5,815 nucleotides of DNA from Actinomycetes bacterium (GTDB lineage: Bacteria > Actinomycetota > Actinomycetes > Actinomycetales > Cellulomonadaceae), in assembly GCA_023390875.1 (NCBI GenBank), contig JAEWCA010000375.1, positions 1 to 5,815 of the forward strand, in the 5' to 3' direction. Shown in pieces: positions 1 to 5,585 of the stretch (positions within the stretch are counted from its first letter, which is position 1; the number at the start of each line of letters is the position of its first letter). Made by a program: the position numbers and the translations under genes. The notes beneath the pieces were generated by a model. The model had not been told where the DNA came from. It saw only the letters and a list, made by a program, of their open reading frames with translations, and made no database searches.

Positions 1-18
1 CTCGGAGATGTGTATAAG
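1..18. other. Nextera (Tn5) sequencing adapter remnant at contig end
   Basis: The first 18 bases, CTCGGAGATGTGTATAAG, are identical to the inner part of the Illumina Nextera read-2 adapter: the end of the index-side sequence (CTCGG) followed by the start of the Tn5 mosaic end (AGATGTGTATAAG). If the comparison is extended to the full mosaic end at base 24, 22 of 24 bases agree, with C for A at 19 and 21. The lacI frame supports genomic sequence from base 19, because its codons there (Pro-Leu-Ala) suit the usual LacI C-terminus. This stretch should be trimmed; any reading frame starting at base 8 or 10 is an artefact. Confidence 0.93.
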
Positions 19-975
19 CGCCAGGGGCTGCGCGGCGTCGGGCGAGGCGGCGCGCCGGGCGGCCCGGCGTGCGTGGTTGACGAGCGCGTCGACGGCGTCC
101 CGGCCGAGCCGTGCGAGCGGGACCCGCACGGTCGTCAGCGCGGGCGCGACGAGCGTCGCGGCGGGGCTGTCGTCGTACCCGACGACGGACACGTCGTACG
201 GCACCCGCACCCCACGGGCCGCGAGGCGGTGCAGGATGCCGAGCGCGACGAGGTCGTTGTGCGCGAGCACCGCGGTGGCGCCGTGCGCGACGACGAGGTC
301 CGCGACGGACACGCCGCCGTCGAACACGGGCGCGACGTGCCCCAGGTCGACGACCTCGGTGCCGGGCAGCGACGCGGCGGTCCGGTGCAGGCCCTCGCGG
401 CGTCGTGCGTCGGACCAGGACCCCACGGGCCCGCCCGCGTAGGCGATGCGCCGGTGGCCGAGCGCGTGCAGGTGGGCGACGGCCTGCCGGACGCCGTCGG
501 CGTTGTCGATGACGACGGACGCGGCGCCGTGGTGCTCGCGGTTCACGAGGAGCAGCGGGACGTCGCGCGCGAGCGCCTCGTCGAGCGCCTCGTCGGGCAT
601 GCGCGGCGAGCAGAGCACGACCCCGTCGACCTGCGCGCCGAGCCGCCCGACGAGCTCGGTCTCGAGGTGGCCGTCCTCCTCGGAGTCCGCGACCACGACG
701 GCGAGCCCGAGGGCCCGCGCGCGGGCCTGGACACCCTTCGCGACGGCCGCGAAGAACGGGTTCTCGAGGTCCGGGACCACCAGGCAGAGGTTGCCGGTCC
801 GTCCGGTGATGAGCTCGCGGGCCGCGCGGTTGGGCCGGTAGCCGAGCTGGGCGGCGACCTGCCGGACGTGCTCACGGCGGGCAGGGGCGACGAGCTCGGG
901 GGCGTTGAGCGCGCGGGAGGCGGTGGCGGGGGAGACGCCGGCCTCGCGGGCCACGTCCTGCAGCGTCACGGGCAC
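19..975 (-). CDS. LacI-family transcriptional repressor, C-terminus cut off by contig end
   Basis: This is a DNA-binding regulator that responds to a sugar or sugar acid, probably controlling the divergent hexuronate operon. Translated on the minus strand from GTG at 975, it has the LacI helix-turn-helix at residues 4-24 (TLQDVAREAGVSPATASRALN), then the hinge helix at 46-60 (YRPNRAARELITGRT, with the operator-intercalating Leu at 55). The periplasmic-binding-protein-like effector domain follows, with PDLENPFF at 68-75, ARRREG at 190-195, HNDL at 239-242 and GYDDSP at 266-271. The start is set by a GGAGGG ribosome binding site at 987-982, six bases upstream; a second in-frame GTG at 969 is less well spaced. 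About 319 genomic codons are present without a stop, against the usual 330-345, so roughly the last 10-25 residues (the LPxxLVVR-type tail) are missing. The effector cannot be read from sequence; a uronate or KDG is inferred from the neighbours. Confidence 0.95.
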
Positions 976-1021
976 CGGTGTCCCTCCGCTCGTCGCGTGC
1001 GCCCCGCTCGTCGAGACGCGA

Positions 1022-1035
1022 TGAAAGGGATTTCA
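1022..1035. promoter_or_regulatory. Candidate LacI-family operator O1 (lacI side)
   Basis: TGAAAGGGATTTCA is a 14-base inverted repeat with perfect 5-base arms. It agrees with 9 of 10 fixed positions of the general LacI/CcpA-type pattern TGNAANCGNTTNCA; the miss is in the central CG. It lies 47 bases upstream of the lacI start and overlaps the candidate lacI -10 box, a suitable place for autorepression. Confidence 0.55.
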
Positions 1036-1059
1036 GCACGGAGTGGCACGTCCCGGCAA
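1030..1059 (-). promoter_or_regulatory. Candidate lacI promoter
   Basis: On the minus strand, TTGCCG (1059-1054) and TGAAAT (1035-1030) are separated by 18 bases. Each matches 4 of 6 consensus positions of -35 and -10 boxes. Transcription would begin near 1023, leaving a leader of about 48 bases before the lacI GTG. The -10 box lies inside the palindrome at 1022-1035, which would make the gene self-repressing. The match is modest and the GC-rich setting gives few alternatives. Confidence 0.4.
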
Positions 1060-1080
1060 GCGTGGCGACGGGGTCTTGCC
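1055..1080. repeat. Inverted repeat GGCAAG-N14-CTTGCC in the control region
   Basis: Perfect 6-base arms GGCAAG (1055-1060) and CTTGCC (1075-1080) flank a 14-base spacer, between the two operator candidates. The left arm with its next two bases, GGCAAGCG, is identical to the left half of the operator-like palindrome at 2581-2594. It may be a pair of isolated operator half-sites or a chance hairpin. Confidence 0.3.
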
Positions 1081-1109
1081 AGCGCGCCGCTGTTGCTGGT
1101 TGGGTGACA

Positions 1110-1123
1110 TGAATGCGTTTGCA
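1110..1123. promoter_or_regulatory. Candidate LacI-family operator O2 (uxaC side)
   Basis: TGAATGCGTTTGCA agrees with 9 of 10 fixed positions of TGNAANCGNTTNCA, including the central CG and both outer TG/CA pairs, though its two halves are only partly symmetric. It lies 30 bases upstream of the uxaC ATG at 1154, where a repressor would block transcription of the catabolic operon. Centre-to-centre distance to O1 is 88 bases, about eight helical turns, compatible with looping. I could not assign a convincing uxaC promoter. Confidence 0.5.
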
Positions 1124-1153
1124 GCCCGTTCATCACGCGAGGAGAGCATCGGC

Positions 1154-2605
1154 ATGACCTCAGGACCCGGCTGGTCGCTGCACCCGGACCGCGCGCTGCC
1201 CAGCGACCCCGTGGTGCGCCCGCTCGCACGCGAGATCCTCGCCGCGACCGAGGCGCTGCCGATCGTGTCGATGCACGGCCACATCGACGCGGGCGTCCTC
1301 GCACGCGACGAGCCCTTCGCCGATCCCGCGTCGCTTCTCGTGGTCCCCGACCACTACCTCGTGCGGATGCTCGTCTCGCAGGGCGTCCCGCACGACGACC
1401 TCGGCGTCCCGCGCCTCGACGGCGGCGCCGTGCAGACCGACCCGCGGGAGATCTGGCGGGCGTTCGCGTCGCGCTGGCACCTGTTCCGCGGCACCCCGAC
1501 CCGGTACTGGCTGGAGCACGTGCTCGTCGACGTGTTCGGGGTCGACGAGCGCCCGTCCGCCGACAGCGCCGACCGGCTCTACGACCACCTGGCCGACCGC
1601 CTCGCCCAGCCGACGTTCCGCCCGCGCGCGCTCTTCGACCGGTTCGGCATCGAGGTCCTCTCGACGACCGACGCCGCGACGTCCACGCTCGCCGACCACG
1701 CCGCGCTCGCGGCCGACGGCTGGCGCGACCGCGTCGTCCCGACGTTCCGGCCCGACGCCCTGTTCCACGTCGACCGCGCGACGTGGCGCGACGACCTGCT
1801 GCTGCTCGAGGAGCGCTCGGGCGTCGCGATCCACGGGTACCCGGACTTCGTGCGCGCGATCGAGGCCCGTCGGGCGACGTTCGTCGCGGCGGGTGCGCGA
1901 TCCAGCGACCACGGGCACCTGTCGGCCGACACCACGCCGCTGTCGGCCCGTGAGGCGGCGCGGGTGTTCGACGAGGCGCGCGTCGGCACGGTGACGGCCG
2001 CGGACGCGGCGTCGTTCTCGGCGCACATGCTGTTCGAGACGGCCCGGATGGCGAGCGAGGACGGCCTCGTGATGCAGCTGCACCCCGGCGTGCTGCGCGA
2101 CCACGACCACGGGGTGCTCGGTGTCCGGGGTCCGGACGTCGGCTACGACATCCCGGTGCCGACCGACTACGTGCACGGGCTGCGGCCGCTGCTGGAGGCG
2201 TTCGGTCACCACCCCGGCCTGCGGATGGTGCTGTTCACGGTCGACGAGGACACGTTCAGCCGTGAGCTCGCGCCGCTCGCCGGCGTCTACCCGGCGGTAC
2301 GCCTGGGTGCGCCGTGGTGGTTCCTCGACACCCCGGACGGCATGCGGCGCTTCCGGGAGGCCGTCACGGACACCGCCGGCTTCTACAACACGACGGGGTT
2401 CGTGGACGACACCCGCGCGTTCTGCTCGATCCCCGCACGGCACGACCTCGCGCGGCGCATCGACGCAGGTCACCTGGCCCGTCTGGTCGCCGAGCACCGG
2501 CTCGACCTCGACGAGGCGGTCGAGACGGCCGTGGACCTGGCCTACCGGATCCCGCAGGAGGCGTATGCTTCCCGGACGACGGCAAGCGCTTACCAGACCA
2601 TCTGA
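1154..2605 (+). CDS. uxaC: Uronate (glucuronate/galacturonate) isomerase, UxaC family
   Basis: It catalyses the first cytosolic step of hexuronate breakdown: glucuronate to fructuronate, or galacturonate to tagaturonate. The 483-residue length is close to the family's usual 470. Family landmarks in order are the N-terminal metal-site motif MHGHID (His41, His43), VPDHYLVRMLVSQGV (as DHYKWRAMR.NGV in E. coli), STTDAATSTLADH (as TTDDPID..), VVPTFRPD, SSDHGHL, MQLHPGVLRDH (His310), GPDVGYD, APWWFLDTPDGM (Trp388-389) and FVDDTRAF (as LTDSRSF). ATG 1154 is preferred because GAGGAGAG lies at 1139-1146, seven bases upstream; an in-frame ATG at 1109 has no ribosome binding site and overlaps operator O2. 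The protein is a divergent actinobacterial subgroup, with MHGHID where E. coli has DYHCHL. Its last residues (TASAYQTI) are encoded across an operator-like palindrome. Which uronate is preferred cannot be told from sequence. Confidence 0.92.
   Translation: MTSGPGWSLHPDRALPSDPVVRPLAREILAATEALPIVSMHGHIDAGVLARDEPFADPASLLVVPDHYLVRMLVSQGVPHDDLGVPRLDGGAVQTDPREIWRAFASRWHLFRGTPTRYWLEHVLVDVFGVDERPSADSADRLYDHLADRLAQPTFRPRALFDRFGIEVLSTTDAATSTLADHAALAADGWRDRVVPTFRPDALFHVDRATWRDDLLLLEERSGVAIHGYPDFVRAIEARRATFVAAGARSSDHGHLSADTTPLSAREAARVFDEARVGTVTAADAASFSAHMLFETARMASEDGLVMQLHPGVLRDHDHGVLGVRGPDVGYDIPVPTDYVHGLRPLLEAFGHHPGLRMVLFTVDEDTFSRELAPLAGVYPAVRLGAPWWFLDTPDGMRRFREAVTDTAGFYNTTGFVDDTRAFCSIPARHDLARRIDAGHLARLVAEHRLDLDEAVETAVDLAYRIPQEAYASRTTASAYQTI
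2564..2569 (+). promoter_or_regulatory. Candidate internal -10 box upstream of eda
   Basis: TATGCT matches 4 of 6 positions of TATAAT, including the first two and last bases, and stands out in an otherwise GC-rich coding end. It lies 11 bases before the operator-like palindrome at 2581 and 56 bases before the eda start codon. No good -35 box is found at 16-18 bases; TGGACC at 2532 is too far away. It is only suggestive. Confidence 0.3.
2581..2594. promoter_or_regulatory. CG-centred LacI-type operator candidate in the uxaC 3' end
   Basis: GGCAAGCGCTTACC is a palindrome in 6 of 7 base pairs, with a perfect 8-base core AAGCGCTT. It has the central CpG and the AA..CG..TT layout of LacI-family operators and meets 8 of 10 positions of TGNAANCGNTTNCA, differing only in the outermost pair (G/C for T/A). 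It lies within the last eight codons of uxaC, 31 bases before the eda GTG. A repressor here could control an internal promoter or block elongation into eda-kdgK. Confidence 0.5.
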
Positions 2606-2625
2606 CGCGTGCGAAGGAGCACCCC

Positions 2626-3252
2626 GTGAGCGAGATCCTCGAGCGACTGTCCGCCCACCGGCTCGTCCCCGTGGTCGTCCTCGACGACGCCTCCGACGCG
2701 CCCGGCCTCGCGGACGCGCTCGTCGCGGGCGGCCTGCCCGTCGCCGAGGTGACGTTCCGGACCGCCGCCGCCCCGGACGCCATCCGCGCGATGGCCGACC
2801 GCGGCGACCTGCTCGTCGGCGCCGGCACCGTGCTCACCGCGGCGCAGGTCGACCAGGCCGTGGCCGCAGGTGCGTCGTTCGTCGTCTCTCCCGGCGCCAG
2901 CCGCGCCGTCGTCGAACGGTGCCAGGAGCACGGCGTCCTCGCCCTGCCCGGAGCCGTCACCGCGACCGAGGTCATGGCCGCGCTCGAGCTCGGCGTCACG
3001 ACCGTCAAGTTCTTCCCGGCCGGGACCTCGGGCGGTGCGCCCGCCATCGCCGCGCTCGCGGCTCCGTTCGGCGACGTCGGCTTCGTGCCGACCGGCGGCA
3101 TCGGCCCGGCCAACCTGCACGAGTACCTCGCGGTCCCGTCCGTGCGGGCCGTCGGCGGCTCGTGGATGGTGCCGCGGGGGCTCGTGCGCGCCGGGCAGCT
3201 CGAGGCCGTCAAGGACCTCGTGGTCGACGCCGTCACCCTCGCGCAGGCCTGA
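2626..3252 (+). CDS. eda: KDPG aldolase (2-keto-3-deoxy-6-phosphogluconate aldolase)
   Basis: This cytosolic class I (Schiff-base) aldolase cleaves KDPG to pyruvate and glyceraldehyde-3-phosphate, the last step of hexuronate breakdown and of the Entner-Doudoroff route. The 208-residue TIM-barrel protein matches the family's length of about 205-215. Visible landmarks are LVPVVVLDD near the N-terminus, AEVTFRT with the catalytic Glu41 and Arg45, GAGTV (Thr68), SPGAS, PGAVTATE, VKFFPAGTSGG with the Schiff-base Lys128, and PTGGIGPANL, which binds phosphate. GTG 2626 is chosen because AAGGAG at 2614-2619 lies six bases upstream, directly before MSEILERL. It follows uxaC by 20 bases. A galactonate-pathway (DgoA-like) aldolase is the main alternative, but the order uxaC-eda-kdgK favours KDPG. 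Confidence 0.93.
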   Translation: MSEILERLSAHRLVPVVVLDDASDAPGLADALVAGGLPVAEVTFRTAAAPDAIRAMADRGDLLVGAGTVLTAAQVDQAVAAGASFVVSPGASRAVVERCQEHGVLALPGAVTATEVMAALELGVTTVKFFPAGTSGGAPAIAALAAPFGDVGFVPTGGIGPANLHEYLAVPSVRAVGGSWMVPRGLVRAGQLEAVKDLVVDAVTLAQA

Positions 3253-3350
3253 CGCCCCGCACCCGTCGACCGCGGCCCGCCGTCGTCGTCGCGCACCCAC
3301 CCGCTCTGCCGTACGCCGCCACCGCCCGAGCCCCACCCGAGGAGCCCGCC

Positions 3351-4454
3351 GTGTCCGACCTGACGATCCGCCCGGCCGCCGAGACCCGCTACGACGCGGT
3401 GTCGCTCGGCGAGGTCATGCTCCGTCTCGACCCCGGCGAGGGGCGCATCCGCACCGCCCGGTCCCTGCGTGTCTGGGAAGGCGGCGGCGAGTACAACGTG
3501 GCCCGCGGCCTGCGCCGGGCGTTCGGGCTGCGCACCGCGATCGTCACGGCGCTCGCGGACAACGAGGTCGGCCGGCTCGTCGAGGACTGCATGCTCACCG
3601 GCGGCGTCGACACGTCCCTGGTCCGGTGGGTCCCGTACGACGGCGTCGGCCGCGCCGTCCGCAACGGCCTCAACTTCACCGAACGCGGCTTCGGCGTCCG
3701 CGGCGCCGTCGGCGTCAGCGACCGCGGCCACACGGCGGCGTCCCAGCTCGCCCCGGGCGACGTCGACTGGGACCACCTGTTCGGCGAGCTCGGCGTCCGC
3801 TGGTTCCACACGGGCGGCATCTTCGCGGCCCTCTCCGACTCGGCGGCCGAGACGGTCATCGAGGCGGTGACGGCCGCGCACCGCCACGGCACCGTCGTGT
3901 CGTACGACCTCAACTACCGCCCGTCGCTCTGGAAGGCCGTCGGCGGCCAGGCTCGTGCGCAGGAGGTCAACCGCGAGATCGCCCCGCACATCGACGTGAT
4001 GATCGGCAACGAGGAGGACTTCACCGCCTCGCTCGGCTTCGAGGTCGAGGGAGTCGACGAGAGCCTGTCCGCGCTCGAGGTCGACGCGTTCGCCGCGATG
4101 ATCGACCGTGCCGCGGCGGCCTACCCGAACTTCCGCGTCATCGCGACGACGCTGCGGACCGTGCACAGCGCCACGGTCAACGACTGGGGCGCGATCGCCT
4201 GGTCCCGCTCGACGGGCGTCGTCAGCGCGACCCACCGCGAGCGGCTCGAGATCCTCGACCGCGTCGGCGGCGGCGACTCGTTCGCATCCGGCCTCGCCTA
4301 CGGCATGCTCGCGGGCGAGGACCTGCAGACGGCCGTCGACTACGGCGCTGCCCACGGCGCTCTCGCCATGACGACGCCCGGCGACACGTCGATGGTGACG
4401 AAGGCCGAGGTCCTCAAGCTCACCGGCGGCGGCGGGGCCCGCGTCGACCGCTGA
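3351..4454 (+). CDS. kdgK: 2-keto-3-deoxygluconate kinase (PfkB/ribokinase family)
   Basis: It transfers phosphate from ATP to 2-keto-3-deoxygluconate, making the KDPG that the upstream eda product cleaves. The 367-residue protein shows the PfkB fold landmarks: SLGEVMLRLDP near residues 18-28, the glycine-rich sugar-binding GGGEYNVARGL from 44, SYDLNYRPSLW from 184, GNEEDF at 219-224, and the C-terminal signature DRVGGGDSFASGLAYG, in which Asp309 is the expected catalytic base. The anion-hole motif reads GGGD, a known variant of GAGD in KDG-kinase-like proteins. GTG 3351 is set by GAGGAG at 3339-3344, six bases upstream. The 98-base gap after eda has no clear hairpin or promoter, so co-transcription is likely. 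The protein is somewhat longer than the usual 310-345. Another sugar kinase is possible from sequence alone, but context makes KdgK by far the best call. Confidence 0.88.
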   Translation: MSDLTIRPAAETRYDAVSLGEVMLRLDPGEGRIRTARSLRVWEGGGEYNVARGLRRAFGLRTAIVTALADNEVGRLVEDCMLTGGVDTSLVRWVPYDGVGRAVRNGLNFTERGFGVRGAVGVSDRGHTAASQLAPGDVDWDHLFGELGVRWFHTGGIFAALSDSAAETVIEAVTAAHRHGTVVSYDLNYRPSLWKAVGGQARAQEVNREIAPHIDVMIGNEEDFTASLGFEVEGVDESLSALEVDAFAAMIDRAAAAYPNFRVIATTLRTVHSATVNDWGAIAWSRSTGVVSATHRERLEILDRVGGGDSFASGLAYGMLAGEDLQTAVDYGAAHGALAMTTPGDTSMVTKAEVLKLTGGGGARVDR

Positions 4455-4478
4455 CACCGTGCGGCATCCTCGTCACTC

Positions 4479-5066
4479 GTGAGCCTGCGCGAGGAGTTCG
4501 AGCGGAAGACGGCGGCGCTCGTCGGACGCCGCATCGACGCTGTCGAGTACTGGGACATCCACCTCTTCGGCGGCGAGCGGGTGTGGGACCACGGCGACTG
4601 GCACCACGCGGTGATGGGTGTGGGGCTGCGGACGACCACGGGCCCGGTGTCGCTGCTCTGGACGAGCACGTTCTCGTCGTACGGGGTCGAGGTGTTCGAC
4701 CAGCCGATGTCGGACTTCCTGGTCCTCGGGGAGCACGGACCCGAGAGCTGGGCGGTGTCGGAGCACCCGGAATGGAGGTCGCGCGTCGGTCGTCCGGTGC
4801 TGGCGGCGGACGCCTTCTGGGATCGAGTGACCATCGGACCTGCCAGGCGACGCGACCGACGCATCGCGGGCCGAGCTCGTGCGGTGGAGGTGCCGGTCGC
4901 GCTCCGCCTCGACTTCGACGCAGGCCCGGTGTGGTTCGTCGCGGCCGTGCCCGGCGACGACGACTGCGTCGTTGGCGGGGACGAGATCGTGGTCGTCTTC
5001 TCGACCGACGCCATGCTCAGGCTGGGGTTTCCCGCGGGAACCTTCTTGATGCATGCGACGCCGTAG
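4479..5066 (+). CDS. Unrecognised 195-residue protein downstream of kdgK
   Basis: I do not recognise the family. The frame is well supported by strong G/C third-position bias and an acidic, folded-looking composition: an N-terminal helix (LREEFERKTAALVGRRIDAV), an aromatic-rich middle (YWDIHLFGG, WDHGDWHHAV, LLWTSTFSSYGVEVF) and hydrophobic strands near the C-terminus (VWFVAAVPG, EIVVVFSTDAMLRLGF). There is no signal peptide, membrane segment or obvious catalytic motif; it is probably cytosolic. The in-frame kdgK stop at 4452 leaves GTG 4479 as the first possible start. It has no ribosome binding site, so translation may depend on reinitiation after kdgK, 24 bases upstream, or on an unmapped leaderless transcript. 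Nothing ties it to uronate metabolism besides position. A later start is possible but would remove the conserved-looking N-terminus. Confidence 0.75.
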   Translation: MSLREEFERKTAALVGRRIDAVEYWDIHLFGGERVWDHGDWHHAVMGVGLRTTTGPVSLLWTSTFSSYGVEVFDQPMSDFLVLGEHGPESWAVSEHPEWRSRVGRPVLAADAFWDRVTIGPARRRDRRIAGRARAVEVPVALRLDFDAGPVWFVAAVPGDDDCVVGGDEIVVVFSTDAMLRLGFPAGTFLMHATP

Positions 5067-5090
5067 GGGTGCTCGCTCGTCGCGTGCGCC
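4987..5090. repeat. Second copy of a 17-base repeat (copy at 5074-5090)
   Basis: The 17 bases at 5074-5090, CGCTCGTCGCGTGCGCC, recur exactly and in the same orientation at 987-1003, immediately upstream of lacI. Here they lie in the short gap between the 195-residue protein gene and the lipoprotein gene. Only the last 17 bases of this interval are the repeat. The role is unknown; chance is possible in such GC-rich DNA. Confidence 0.3.
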
Positions 5091-5138
5091 GTCCGGGCGA
5101 AGCGTGGTCAGTCTGCTCCGGGCCGTGGGCGCCGTAGA

Positions 5139-5144
5139 TAGGGT
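5139..5144 (+). promoter_or_regulatory. Candidate -10 box for a leaderless lipoprotein transcript
   Basis: TAGGGT fits the actinobacterial TANNNT -10 pattern and ends six bases before the GTG at 5151, the spacing that would place the transcription start at the first base of the start codon. An overlapping TAGATA (5135-5140) is an alternative. No -35 consensus is visible, which is common for such promoters. The absence of any purine-rich ribosome binding site before 5151 supports leaderless expression. Confidence 0.45.
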
Positions 5145-5150
5145 GCACCC

Positions 5151-5546
5151 GTGGCGACGCCGCGGCGTGAGGTGAGGGTCGCGGCTGCGGCCCTGGCCGT
5201 CGTCGCTGCGCTCGGCGCGTGCGCGCACCAGGCCGCCGCGGAGCCGGGCGGACCGGTCGCGTTCGTCACCACGGACCCGCACGGCGGTGACGCGGCCCTG
5301 CTGGAGGGGACGGTCGAGGCCGGGGAGTCCTGCGTCGTGGTCGTCGGCCAGGACGGGACCCGCTACCTGCCCGTGTTCTACTCCGGCATCGCGGCCGGCG
5401 ACGCGGATGCGCTCACCTGGGAGGGGCGGACGTACCGGGACGGCGACGCGATCCGGCTCGGCGGCAGCTCGCCGGGCGCGCCCACCGGCGCCGACTACGT
5501 CCCGGACGGCTGCGAGTACGACGCGGCCTGGAACGTCGCGACCTGA
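5151..5546 (+). CDS. Small secreted lipoprotein, function unknown
   Basis: The N-terminus is a textbook lipoprotein signal: Arg5, Arg6 and Arg9 followed by a short alanine/valine-rich hydrophobic stretch and the lipobox LGAC, with the lipidated Cys at 24. The mature protein of about 108 residues would be anchored to the outer face of the cytoplasmic membrane. It looks beta-rich (LLEGTVEAGESCVVVVGQD, RYLPVFYSG, GDAIRLGGSS) and has two further cysteines, Cys61 and Cys121, that could form a disulfide. I recognise the general style of small actinobacterial lipoproteins but no named family. GTG 5151 is chosen because it gives an intact signal peptide directly after a TAGGGT -10 box and no other nearby start does. 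It is convergent with the small gene that follows; the stops are 39 bases apart. Confidence 0.82.
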   Translation: MATPRREVRVAAAALAVVAALGACAHQAAAEPGGPVAFVTTDPHGGDAALLEGTVEAGESCVVVVGQDGTRYLPVFYSGIAAGDADALTWEGRTYRDGDAIRLGGSSPGAPTGADYVPDGCEYDAAWNVAT

Positions 5547-5553
5547 CCTGCCC

Positions 5554-5580
5554 GCGACACCGGACGCGACACCGGACGCG
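5554..5580. repeat. Tandem 12-base repeat between convergent genes
   Basis: GCGACACCGGAC occurs twice head to tail (5554-5565 and 5566-5577), followed by GCG, the start of a third unit. It fills most of the 39-base gap between the stops of the lipoprotein gene and the small minus-strand gene. The CGCG steps could pair weakly, but there is no T-run, so a terminator role is not shown. Confidence 0.7.
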
Positions 5581-5585
5581 CACGC

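Noticed and set aside
8..1107. Long plus-strand open frames across the left 1.1 kb, starting at ATG 8 or 10
   Set aside because: Their start codons are in the sequencing adapter, and the frames are low-complexity Arg/Ala/Gly/Pro antisense readings of lacI.
1076..1110. uxaC promoter from TTGCCA (1076-1081) and TGACAT (1105-1110)
   Set aside because: The 23-base spacing is too long and the -10 matches only 3 of 6 positions.
1109..1153. Earlier in-frame ATG start for uxaC at 1109
   Set aside because: It has no ribosome binding site and overlaps operator O2; ATG 1154 has GAGGAGAG at ideal spacing and begins nearer the conserved region.
2364..4457. 697-codon open frame on the minus strand opposite eda and kdgK
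   Set aside because: It is a shadow of the high G/C third-position bias; the translation is low complexity with no family motif, while the plus strand holds clear eda and kdgK.
4448..4464. CCGC...GCGG hairpin just after kdgK as a terminator
   Set aside because: Only four base pairs with a nine-base loop and no following T-run; not distinguishable from chance in GC-rich sequence.
4971..4988. GGDEI in the 195-residue protein, resembling the GGDEF motif of diguanylate cyclases
   Set aside because: The rest of the domain is missing, the protein is too short, and the surrounding VVGGDEIVVVFS has no cyclase signature.
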